Assembly: GCA_032334055.1 (NCBI GenBank)
Contig: JAUOZS010000001.1
Coordinates: 372,001 to 436,000 of the forward strand
Direction of reading: 5' to 3'
DNA: 64,000 nucleotides
Source: Selenomonadales bacterium 4137-cl
GTDB taxonomy: Bacteria > Bacillota > Negativicutes > Sporomusales > UBA7701
The notes under the pieces are model-generated. The model saw only the letters and a program-made list of their open reading frames with translations, had not been told where the DNA came from and searched no databases. The position numbers and the translations under genes were made by a program. The stretch's first letter is position 1, and each line of letters begins with the position of its first letter. Shown here in pieces: positions 1-7,615 of the stretch.

Positions 1-18
1 TGAAAGAGGTAGGGCATT

Positions 19-849
19 ATGGCGGAAGAGGCTAAAACGGCGGAACTGCGAAAAATAGCTGACCAGTTACGGCTGGATGTGGTCAAAATGGTGCATGACG
101 CCAAAGATGGCCATCCCGGTCCGGCGTTATCGATCGCGGACATAATAACCACTCTGTATTTCAAGGAATTGAATATCGACCCGCGAAATCCGCGCTGGGA
201 GGACAGGGACAGATTTATTCTTTCCAAAGGCCATGCCTGCCCGGTGCTGTATGCAGCGTTGGCCAGGCGCGGCTACTTTCCGGTGGAGGAGTATGCGGGG
301 CTCAGAAAACTGGACTGCATTCTTCAGGGCCATCCGTGCATGAAGAAAACGCCCGGAATCGATATGACTTCCGGTTCTTTGGGGAATGGCCTTTCGATAG
401 GCGTAGGAATGGCGATCGCCGCCAAATACCGGAAGAAGGCTTATTATACTTATGTGATGCTGGGCGACGGCGAAATCCAGGAAGGCATCGTCTGGGAAGC
501 GGCGATGTGCGCCAAGAAATATCAACTGAACAATCTGATCGCGTTTGTCGACCACAACGGCTGGCAGAGCGGCGACAGCGTCGACAAGGTCAGCGGCCTT
601 CTGCCCATCCTGCCCAAGTGGGAAGCCTTCGGATGGCATTGCCAGTCGATCGACGGCCACGACTTCGCGCAGATCGTCACCGCCATCGCCAACGCCAAAA
701 AGGCGAACGGCCCCTCGGTAATCGTCGCCAAGACAATCAAGGGCAAGGGGCTCGCTTATATGGAAAATGACAACTCGTGGCACAAAAGGGTTCCGGACGG
801 CGACCAGCTCGCAATCGCACAGCAGGTTTTGGGAGGTGCACGGCAATGA
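19..849 (+). CDS. Transketolase, N-terminal (TPP-binding) subunit
   Basis: 276 aa, the thiamine-diphosphate half of a transketolase encoded as two genes. GDGEIQEG at residues 149-156, followed by a run ending in VDHN, is the TPP/Mg-binding signature. SKGHACPVLYA near residues 69-79 is the usual histidine-containing loop. An AGAGGTAGGG ribosome site precedes the ATG. The gene overlaps the C-terminal subunit by 4 bases (ATGA), so this is a natural split gene and not a frameshift. Split transketolases serve the pentose phosphate pathway but also dedicated sugar catabolism, for example apulose-4-phosphate transketolase AptAB. The operon context here favours a catabolic role. The gene may be preceded by others outside the window. 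Confidence 0.95.
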   Translation: MAEEAKTAELRKIADQLRLDVVKMVHDAKDGHPGPALSIADIITTLYFKELNIDPRNPRWEDRDRFILSKGHACPVLYAALARRGYFPVEEYAGLRKLDCILQGHPCMKKTPGIDMTSGSLGNGLSIGVGMAIAAKYRKKAYYTYVMLGDGEIQEGIVWEAAMCAKKYQLNNLIAFVDHNGWQSGDSVDKVSGLLPILPKWEAFGWHCQSIDGHDFAQIVTAIANAKKANGPSVIVAKTIKGKGLAYMENDNSWHKRVPDGDQLAIAQQVLGGARQ

Positions 850-1793
850 GTAAGTACAAGGGGACAAGGGAAGCGTTTACCCAGGCGCTGCTCGAAATGG
901 CCGAAAGCGACGACCGGTTGCTGCTCGTTTCCCCGGACTCGCTGAAGGCCATGCGGGCGACGCCGTTTGCTGACAGGTTTCCGGAAAGATACATCGAGGT
1001 CGGCATCGCGGAGCAAAACGCGGTGGCGGTGGCGGCCGGGCTGGCCAGCAGCGGGCTCGTTCCCTTCGTGGCGACCTACGCCGGCTTCATTACGATGCGG
1101 GCCTGCGAACAGTTACGAACTTTCGTCGCCTATCCGCAGCTCAATGTCAAGTTTATCGGCATCAACGGCGGCATCTTCGGCGGCGAGCGGGAGGGCGTCA
1201 CCCATCAGTTTTTCGAAGACCTGGGCATCGTGCGAAGCATCCCGGGAATAACGGTGGTGGCGCCGGCCGACGAGCATCAGGTTTTTCAGGCCGTCAAGGC
1301 GATCGCGACAATCGACGGGCCGGTGTATCTGCGGGCCGGCAGCGGGCGAGAACACGTCGTCTACAAAGAAGACGCGCCTTTTGAGCTCGGAAAAGTTCGC
1401 GTTTTGAAGGAATACGGAAGCGACGCCGCCCTTTTCGCCAGCGGGTTTGTGCTGAACCGGGCGGTCGAGGCCGCCGAGATTCTGAGCAGCCGGGGAATCA
1501 AGGTCACCCTGGCGGATGTACACACGCTGAAACCCATCGACAGCGAAACCGTTACCGGTATTTTGGAAAAATGCGGCGCCGCGGTAACGGTCGAGGACCA
1601 CAACATAATCGGCGGCCTGGCGGACGCCATCGCGATGGTGAGTACGGAAAACTGCCCCGTGCCGGTTGAGCGCGTGGGCCTCCGGGATATTTTCCCCGGC
1701 TCCGGTCCCGCCGAAGAAGTGCTCGATTATTACGGCATGTCGGTGAACGACATCGTCAACGCGGTTGTGAAGGTAATGAAAAAGAAGAAATGA
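846..1793 (+). CDS. Transketolase, C-terminal subunit
   Basis: 315 aa from the ATG at 846. Upstream in-frame starts lie inside the preceding gene and are rejected. It carries the pyrimidine-binding domain (EVGIAEQNAVAVAAGLA, with the catalytic glutamate of the TPP cycle) and a C-terminal transketolase domain (residues about 190-315). It is translationally coupled to the N-terminal subunit by the ATGA overlap. The two chains should assemble into the active enzyme, which moves a two-carbon glycolaldehyde unit between sugars. It is followed after 10 bases by the ApnO-like dehydrogenase, consistent with one transcript. Confidence 0.95.
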   Translation: MSKYKGTREAFTQALLEMAESDDRLLLVSPDSLKAMRATPFADRFPERYIEVGIAEQNAVAVAAGLASSGLVPFVATYAGFITMRACEQLRTFVAYPQLNVKFIGINGGIFGGEREGVTHQFFEDLGIVRSIPGITVVAPADEHQVFQAVKAIATIDGPVYLRAGSGREHVVYKEDAPFELGKVRVLKEYGSDAALFASGFVLNRAVEAAEILSSRGIKVTLADVHTLKPIDSETVTGILEKCGAAVTVEDHNIIGGLADAIAMVSTENCPVPVERVGLRDIFPGSGPAEEVLDYYGMSVNDIVNAVVKVMKKKK

Positions 1794-1803
1794 GGGCTTT
1801 ACA

Positions 1804-2667
1804 ATGAGCAACAAGTTGGTCGTCAGCGTCATCGGCGCCGGCGGAAAAATGGGCGTCAGGACAACGAACAACCTGGCGAAGCACCCCGACTCCATCGAAC
1901 TGAACTTCTGCGAAAACGCCGAAGCCGGCATAAAAAACATTAAAGAGCGCGGCTTTGCGGTCACTGCCGCCGAAGTCGCCGTCCCGCGGAGCGACATCGT
2001 CGTATTGGCTGTACCCGACAAGATCATGAAAGATGTATCCGTAGGCATCGTCAAGCTTATGACCCCGGACTCGACCTGCATCATACTCGACCCCGCCGCC
2101 GCGGTGGCAAAAGAGCTGGCGCTGCGGGACGACTGCACGTTTGTCGTCACCCACCCGTGCCATCCGTCCTTTTTCCTCGATCAGGACACCTACGAGGCCC
2201 GGCATGATTACTTCGGCGGCGTAGCCGCGAAGCAGGATATCGTTGTCGCGAAGATCCAGGGCAACGACGACAATTTTGCCAAAGCCAGGACAGTTTGCGA
2301 GATCATGTTCTCGCCGGTTGAAAACAGCTATGTCATGAGCGTCAGGGACATTGCTTTTCTGGAGCCGACGCTGGTCGAGCTATTGGGCGCCACGACACTG
2401 TACGCCATGGCGGAGACGGTGAAAGAGGCCGAACGGCGTGGCATCCCCAGGGCTGCTGCCGAGTCGTTCCTGGCCGGCCACGTTTATAACCTGACGGCGA
2501 ATTTCCTCGGTAAACTCGGCAACACCAAAGTTTCCGACGCCTGTCTGGTGGCGATTGAGCTCGGCAACAAGCTGGTCTTACGGGAGGACTGGAAGAAAAT
2601 CTGGGACGACGAGGTTCTGGATAAGGTTATCGCAACCATGCTGCATCCCGAAAAACCGCAGATTTGA
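1804..2667 (+). CDS. ApnO-like NAD-dependent oxidoisomerase/dehydrogenase
   Basis: 287 aa. An N-terminal Rossmann fold opens with VIGAGGKMG (about residues 9-17). The second half carries the conserved VTHPCHPSFF and DYFGGVAAKQD stretches and an all-helical C-terminal domain. This is the family that contains D-apionate oxidoisomerase (ApnO) and is often annotated as a phosphogluconate dehydrogenase-like protein. ApnO oxidises and rearranges a branched sugar acid to a 3-oxo acid. The exact substrate here is not readable from sequence. Its place between a split transketolase and a 2-hydroxyacid dehydrogenase in a TRAP-transporter operon supports catabolism of a sugar acid or related hydroxy acid. 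Confidence 0.75.
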   Translation: MSNKLVVSVIGAGGKMGVRTTNNLAKHPDSIELNFCENAEAGIKNIKERGFAVTAAEVAVPRSDIVVLAVPDKIMKDVSVGIVKLMTPDSTCIILDPAAAVAKELALRDDCTFVVTHPCHPSFFLDQDTYEARHDYFGGVAAKQDIVVAKIQGNDDNFAKARTVCEIMFSPVENSYVMSVRDIAFLEPTLVELLGATTLYAMAETVKEAERRGIPRAAAESFLAGHVYNLTANFLGKLGNTKVSDACLVAIELGNKLVLREDWKKIWDDEVLDKVIATMLHPEKPQI

Positions 2668-2720
2668 CACTGCCCGGCACCTTCAAACGCTCGCGGGGCC
2701 AAAGACAGGAGAACGCTATT

Positions 2721-3695
2721 ATGAAAGCAGTCGTACTCGACGGATATACCCTCAATCCCGGAGATCTGAGCTGGCGGCATATCGAAAACTTATGCGACCT
2801 TACGGTATACGAGCGGACGGCGTACGGGCCGGACGGCGCGGCGGCCGTGATCGACAGAATCCGCGACGCAGAGATTGTGTTCACAAATAAAACGCCGCTG
2901 CCGGCGGCGGCCCTCGAAGCCGCGCCTGCGCTGAAGTACATCGGCGTGCTGGCGACCGGCTTCAACGTAGTGGACATAGCGGCCGCTAAGCGGCGGGGCA
3001 TCGTTGTGGCCAACGTTCCTGCCTACGGAACGGAGGCTGTCGCTCAGATGGCGATCGCTCTGCTGCTGGAAATGTGCCACCATGTCGGCGCGCACGACGA
3101 AGCCGTGAAAGCCGGCGAATGGACGATCAACCCCGACTGGTGCTTCTGGAAGCACCCCCTGATAGAGCTGGCCGGCAAGACCATGGGCATCATCGGCCTT
3201 GGCCGGATCGGCCAGGCGACCGCCAGGATCGCTCAGGCCCTGGGGATGAAAGTGCTGGCCTTTGACAGTTACATAATGCGGGAACTGGAATCGCCGACCC
3301 TCAAATATGCGGACCTTGACGAGCTCTTTTCCGCCGCCGACGTCATCGCCCTGCATTGCCCGCTGCTCGAAAGCACCAACGGCATCATCAACAAGGAAAA
3401 CATCGCCAAAATGAAAACCGGGGTGTTGATCATCAATAACTCGCGCGGGCCACTGGTCGTCGAGGAAGACCTTGCCGAGGCGCTGAACGCGGGCAAGGTC
3501 GGCGGCGCGGCGCTCGACGTCCTGTCGTCGGAACCGGTCAAGGCCGATAATCCGCTGCTCGGGGCCAAAAACTGCATCATCACGCCGCATATGTCCTGGG
3601 CCCCCGTCGAAGCCAGGCAGCGGTTGATGGATATCGCGGCCGACAACCTGCGAGCGTTTCTTGACGGGAACCCCAAAAACGTTGTGAACGGCTGA
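2721..3695 (+). CDS. D-2-hydroxyacid dehydrogenase (NAD-dependent)
   Basis: 324 aa from the ATG at 2721, which has an AGGA ribosome site about 10 bases upstream. An earlier in-frame start at 2664 overlaps the previous gene and adds an unconserved tail. The nucleotide-binding motif GLGRIG is at residues 159-164. The catalytic triad of the family is visible: Arg242 (NNSRGPLV), Glu271 (SSEPV) and His290 (TPHMSW). Such enzymes interconvert 2-hydroxy acids and 2-oxo acids (glycerate/hydroxypyruvate, lactate/pyruvate and others). In this operon it could oxidise the imported hydroxy acid or reduce a hydroxypyruvate-like product. Confidence 0.9.
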   Translation: MKAVVLDGYTLNPGDLSWRHIENLCDLTVYERTAYGPDGAAAVIDRIRDAEIVFTNKTPLPAAALEAAPALKYIGVLATGFNVVDIAAAKRRGIVVANVPAYGTEAVAQMAIALLLEMCHHVGAHDEAVKAGEWTINPDWCFWKHPLIELAGKTMGIIGLGRIGQATARIAQALGMKVLAFDSYIMRELESPTLKYADLDELFSAADVIALHCPLLESTNGIINKENIAKMKTGVLIINNSRGPLVVEEDLAEALNAGKVGGAALDVLSSEPVKADNPLLGAKNCIITPHMSWAPVEARQRLMDIAADNLRAFLDGNPKNVVNG

Positions 3696-3800
3696 TAATC
3701 GCCTTAATCGGCGGTGGGTTGGGGGTGGTAACGCGGCGAACCCTATCCCGGGTAAGGGAAAAATAACTTTCTGTAAGATTAAATTTGTGGAGGGGTAGAA

Positions 3801-4808
3801 GTGAGAAAAATTTTAGCAGTCACGCTTATCCTGGTATTTGCCTTGAGTATCCTCGGCTGCGGCGGCAGCAGCAAACCGGCGGGCACGAAGGCCGAATACA
3901 AGGCCAACATGAAGCTGACCAACACCCAGACCAAGGACCATCCTTACAACATCGGTGCCCAAAAGTTCGCCGAACTTATCAAAGAACGGACCAAAGGACG
4001 TATCACGATAACCCTTTATCCCGACGGCCAGCTGGGCAAGGGAGAACGCGAGATGCTCGAGAGCCTCCAGCAGGGCACGATCGACATCTATGTCGGCTCC
4101 ACTGGCCCGGTCGGCAACTTCAGCCCGACGATGAACATTCTCGACATCCCGTTCCTTTTCCGCGACAACGCCCACGTCGACAAGGTACTCGACGGCCCGA
4201 TCGGCCAGCAGCTTTTAAAAGACCTGGAAAAATCGAATCTGGTCGGCCTGGCTTTCTGGGAGAACGGTTTCCGTAACCTGACCAATTCCCGCAACGTCGT
4301 CAAGGTGCCGGAAGACGGCAAGGGCCTGAAGATTCGCGTCATGGAAAACAAAGTGCATCTGCTGGCCTGGAAAACCGCCGGCCTGAACCCGACGCCGATG
4401 GCGTGGGGCGAGGTTTACGCCGCCCTGCAGCAGAAGGTGATCGACGGCCAGGAGAACCCGGTGGCGGTAATCTATTCGTCGAAACTCTATGAAGTTCAGA
4501 AGTACCTATCCATGACCGGTCACGTTTACTCGCCGGCGCCGATAATCATCAGCAAAAAGCGGTGGGATCAGATGCCCAAGGAAGATCAGGAAATCTTCCG
4601 CAAGACCGCCCTGGAAGTGGCCCAGTACCAGCGCAAACTCAACCGCGATGCCGAAGCTGCCAAGATCAAGGAGATGGAAAGCAAGGGCTTCACGGTTACC
4701 AAGGACGTCGACAAGGCGGCTTGGCAGAAAGCCATGCAGCCGGCTTTCGAAGAATTCGCCAAAGAATTTGGCAAGGATAAAATCAACGCCATCATGAACA
4801 CCAAATAA
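3801..4808 (+). CDS. dctP: TRAP transporter solute-binding lipoprotein DctP
   Basis: 335 aa, GTG start at 3801 with GGAGGGG upstream. The N-terminus is a lipoprotein signal with lipobox LSILGC and lipidated Cys20. The mature part is a DctP-family periplasmic binding protein, with LYPDGQLGKGERE, a segment ending NILDIPFLFRD, and the conserved arginine region GLKIRVMENK that normally clamps a carboxylate group. It should deliver an organic acid to DctQM. The lipid anchor is typical of Firmicutes. A 105-base gap separates it from the dehydrogenase gene. A long hairpin follows it (4823-4865). Confidence 0.95.
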   Translation: MRKILAVTLILVFALSILGCGGSSKPAGTKAEYKANMKLTNTQTKDHPYNIGAQKFAELIKERTKGRITITLYPDGQLGKGEREMLESLQQGTIDIYVGSTGPVGNFSPTMNILDIPFLFRDNAHVDKVLDGPIGQQLLKDLEKSNLVGLAFWENGFRNLTNSRNVVKVPEDGKGLKIRVMENKVHLLAWKTAGLNPTPMAWGEVYAALQQKVIDGQENPVAVIYSSKLYEVQKYLSMTGHVYSPAPIIISKKRWDQMPKEDQEIFRKTALEVAQYQRKLNRDAEAAKIKEMESKGFTVTKDVDKAAWQKAMQPAFEEFAKEFGKDKINAIMNTK

Positions 4809-4822
4809 TCTCCTCCCTGGGC

Positions 4823-4865
4823 AGTAGCCGTTTCCGATGTCGATACGGGATCGGAAACGGCTACT
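4823..4865 (+). promoter_or_regulatory. Perfect 16-bp stem-loop between dctP and dctQ
   Basis: Positions 4823-4838 and 4850-4865 are exact reverse complements around an 11-base loop. No T-run follows, so this is probably not a full intrinsic terminator. Hairpins at this place in transporter operons commonly protect the binding-protein mRNA from 3' decay, giving more DctP than DctQM. That role is inferred from position. Confidence 0.7.
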
Positions 4866-4909
4866 TGCTTTCCCTGCGACAGAAAATGAACTGCGGGAGT
4901 GATAAGCAA

Positions 4910-5407
4910 ATGCTGCAGCTTATTCGGCGGGTCAACGACATTCTCCTAAAAGGCGCCGGTTGGGGCACTGTTTTTTTCATGGCCGTAATGGCTATCGTGA
5001 TACCCTACGAAGTTTTCGGCCGCTGCCTGCTGGCCAGGATGTCCACCTGGTCGGGCGAGGTATCCACCTTCTCGCTCGTGTGGGCGTCGATGCTCGGCGG
5101 CGCGGTCGGCCTGAGGAAGGGCTACCAGGTGGGGATGACGGCGGCGCTTGACGCTCTTCCGCCTGTGGTTGCCAAAATGGTCAGAGGCCTGGGCTTTATT
5201 TTTATGTTTATCTTTCTGGGGGTCATGATCTATTACGGGGCCAGTCAGACGCTGGCCAACGCGGCCCAGCGGTCGCCGGCCATGCAAATACCGATGTGCT
5301 ACCCCTACGCCGCTCTGCCGGTAGGCTTTTTGCTCATGCTGCTTGTCACCATCGAGGACCTGCTGGTATTCCTGGGGTTGGGGCCAGCTAAGGAGGAACA
5401 GGCATGA
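4910..5407 (+). CDS. dctQ: TRAP transporter small permease DctQ
   Basis: 165 aa. I chose the ATG at 4910, which has GGGAG about 10 bases upstream. The longer TTG start at 4865 would begin inside the hairpin. Four hydrophobic helices are visible (about residues 20-40, 50-70, 90-110 and 130-155), as in DctQ proteins. The gene overlaps dctM by 4 bases (ATGA). DctQ and DctM together form the sodium-driven membrane part of the TRAP uptake system. Confidence 0.9.
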   Translation: MLQLIRRVNDILLKGAGWGTVFFMAVMAIVIPYEVFGRCLLARMSTWSGEVSTFSLVWASMLGGAVGLRKGYQVGMTAALDALPPVVAKMVRGLGFIFMFIFLGVMIYYGASQTLANAAQRSPAMQIPMCYPYAALPVGFLLMLLVTIEDLLVFLGLGPAKEEQA

Positions 5408-6693
5408 TCTGGCTGTTTCTGATCGCTTTTGTCGGTCTGCTGTGCGTGGGCATCCCTATCGCCATCGGTCTCGGATCTTCCGCTCTGGCTTATATCCTGA
5501 TGTCAGGCGACGACATATCGCTGACCATCCTAACCCAGACAACTTTCGCCGGCATGGCGTCTTTCCCGCTGCTGGCCATTCCGCTGTTCATGCTGGCCGG
5601 CAACCTCATGAACGAGGGCGGCCTGACCCAGGATCTCGTCCGCTTCGCTCGCCTGCTGCTCGGCCATATCAGCGGCGGCCTCGGCCTTGCGACCATCCTG
5701 GCCAGCGCGATATTCGCCGCCATCTCCGGCGCGGCGGTGGCCACGGCAGTTGCCATCGGCATGGTGATGATACCGGCAATGAAGCAGGCCGGCTACGAAG
5801 AAGACGTATCGGCGGCCGTAACTGCCACGGCGTCCTGCATGGGGCCGATCATCCCGCCCAGCATCCCCTTCATCGTTTACGGCGTTATCGCCAACGTTTC
5901 CATCGGCGGCCTGTTCCTGGGCGGGGTTATCCCCGGCATACTGCTGGCGGCCGGTCTGATGTTTTATATGTACTATATCGCCAAGAAGCGCCGCTACCCG
6001 ATCGAGCCCCGGTCTTCCTTCCGCGAAGTGGTTGTCGGCGCCTGGAAAGCGTTGCCGGCCCTGCTCATGCCGGTAATCATAATGGGCGGCATACTGAGCG
6101 GCGTGTTTACGCCGACCGAGGCGGCCGGCGTCGTTGTCGTATACTCGTTTCTGGTAGGGACGTTTTTTTACCGCCGGATCAAGTGGCACAGGCTGCCCGA
6201 CGTGCTGCTGAACGCCGGCCTGGAGTCGGCGATGATCATGCTGCTGCTCGGCCTGTCGGAGCCCTTTTCCTGGGTCGTCGCGGTCGAGCAACTGCCGCAG
6301 CACATGATCGCAGCGATCAACTCCGTCAGCAGCTCGCCGATCGTCGTGCTGATGCTTATCAACATCGCTTTGATAATCATCGGCATCCCGATCGAGACGG
6401 CGCCGGCCCTGGTCATCGTCGCTCCGATGCTGGCGCCCATGGCCGTCAAGCTCGGTATCGACCCCATCCACATGGGGGTCGTGGTCTGCTTCAACCTGGT
6501 AATCGGCCTGATAACCCCGCCGGTGGGGGCGGTGCTCTTCGCGGTCTGCGGCTTGAGTAACATGTCGCTCGAAAAGCTGTCCAAGGCGATTTGGGCCCCC
6601 TTCTGGATTGCCTTGGCCGTCCTCGCTCTCATCACCTACATACCGGCCCTGAGCACCTTTTTGCCTAATTTGCTGATGTCGGGGATCAAATAG
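5404..6693 (+). CDS. dctM: TRAP transporter large permease DctM
   Basis: 429 aa, with about 11-12 hydrophobic segments. It has the normal DctM size and motifs, such as PLLAIPLFMLAGNLM near residue 60 and the conserved proline/glycine stretches MGPIIPPSIPF and GLITPPVGAVLF. It is the transport channel of the tripartite system. It starts inside the stop of dctQ and is followed after 40 bases by the PanB-like gene, so the transporter and enzymes are probably co-transcribed. Confidence 0.95.
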   Translation: MIWLFLIAFVGLLCVGIPIAIGLGSSALAYILMSGDDISLTILTQTTFAGMASFPLLAIPLFMLAGNLMNEGGLTQDLVRFARLLLGHISGGLGLATILASAIFAAISGAAVATAVAIGMVMIPAMKQAGYEEDVSAAVTATASCMGPIIPPSIPFIVYGVIANVSIGGLFLGGVIPGILLAAGLMFYMYYIAKKRRYPIEPRSSFREVVVGAWKALPALLMPVIIMGGILSGVFTPTEAAGVVVVYSFLVGTFFYRRIKWHRLPDVLLNAGLESAMIMLLLGLSEPFSWVVAVEQLPQHMIAAINSVSSSPIVVLMLINIALIIIGIPIETAPALVIVAPMLAPMAVKLGIDPIHMGVVVCFNLVIGLITPPVGAVLFAVCGLSNMSLEKLSKAIWAPFWIALAVLALITYIPALSTFLPNLLMSGIK

Positions 6694-6733
6694 AAGGAAA
6701 GCGAAAAAAGCGGAAGCGGAGTGACGAAAACAT

Positions 6734-7567
6734 ATGAGCAAAAAGAAAGTGACCATCCCGGAATTGCAGGAAATGAAAAAGACGGGCAAGAAATTCAAAA
6801 TGATCACCGTCTACGATTACCCCTTCGCCAGGATTGTCGACAGTTCGAACCTTGAAGTCATATTGGTCGGCGACTCCCTCGGCATGGTTATCCAGGGCCA
6901 TGACGGCACCGTGCCGGTGGAAATGGACGACATGCTGTACCATGTTAAGGCCGTCCGCCGCGGGGCGCCCAACACCTTTATCGTCGGCGACATGCCCTTC
7001 ATGTCGTACCAGGTAAGCCGCAAGGAGGCGATCCGCAACGCCGGCAGACTGCTGAAGGCCGGCGCAGACTGTGTCAAAATGGAGGGCGACATGCGGGTGG
7101 TCGACAAAGTCGCCGCGGTGGTCGGCGCCGGTGTCCCCGTCGTCGCCCATATCGGCCTTACCCCCCAGACGGCGGCGATGTTCGGCGGCTTCAAAGTGCA
7201 GGGCAAATCCGCCGAAGCGGCGGAAAGCCTGCTGCTGCAGGCGTTGGCCATGGAAAAAGCGGGGGCGTTCGCCATCGTTCTCGAATGCATCCCGGCAGCG
7301 TTGGCCAAGATCATCGACGAACGGCTGTCGATTTGCACCATCAGCTGCGGCGCCGGCCCCCACGCCACGGCTCAGAACCTCAACGCCTACGATGTGCTCG
7401 GCATCTTCGACAAATTTGTCCCCAAATTTGTCAAACAGTACGGCCAACTGGGCGGACAGATACTCGAAGCCTTCAATCAGTGGGGCCGGGAGACCGACGA
7501 AGGGCTTTACCCGGAAGCCAAACACTGCTTCACAATGAACGAGGAAGACCTGAAACGCCTTTACTGA
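6734..7567 (+). CDS. PanB-like ketopantoate hydroxymethyltransferase family protein
   Basis: 277 aa. It aligns along its length with PanB. The metal ligands are kept, Asp47 (GDSLGM), Asp86 (GDMPFM) and Glu117 (KMEGD), as is the catalytic Glu184 (VLECIP). One normally well-conserved segment differs: family members usually read IGIGAGPHCDGQ, while this protein reads ISCGAGPHATAQ. PanB reversibly transfers a hydroxymethyl group between methylene-tetrahydrofolate and a 2-oxo acid. No panC or panD is nearby and the gene sits in a catabolic operon. It is probably a paralogue acting on a related oxo acid, perhaps in the cleavage direction. True pantothenate synthesis remains possible. Confidence 0.85.
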   Translation: MSKKKVTIPELQEMKKTGKKFKMITVYDYPFARIVDSSNLEVILVGDSLGMVIQGHDGTVPVEMDDMLYHVKAVRRGAPNTFIVGDMPFMSYQVSRKEAIRNAGRLLKAGADCVKMEGDMRVVDKVAAVVGAGVPVVAHIGLTPQTAAMFGGFKVQGKSAEAAESLLLQALAMEKAGAFAIVLECIPAALAKIIDERLSICTISCGAGPHATAQNLNAYDVLGIFDKFVPKFVKQYGQLGGQILEAFNQWGRETDEGLYPEAKHCFTMNEEDLKRLY

Positions 7568-7615
7568 GCGGGAATGAGCGCCGCTCCCCCAATCTGACCA
7601 GGATGGTGAAGACTG

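Noticed and set aside
846..849. Frameshift between two halves of transketolase
   Set aside because: The halves overlap by ATGA with proper domain boundaries, which is the normal split-transketolase arrangement.
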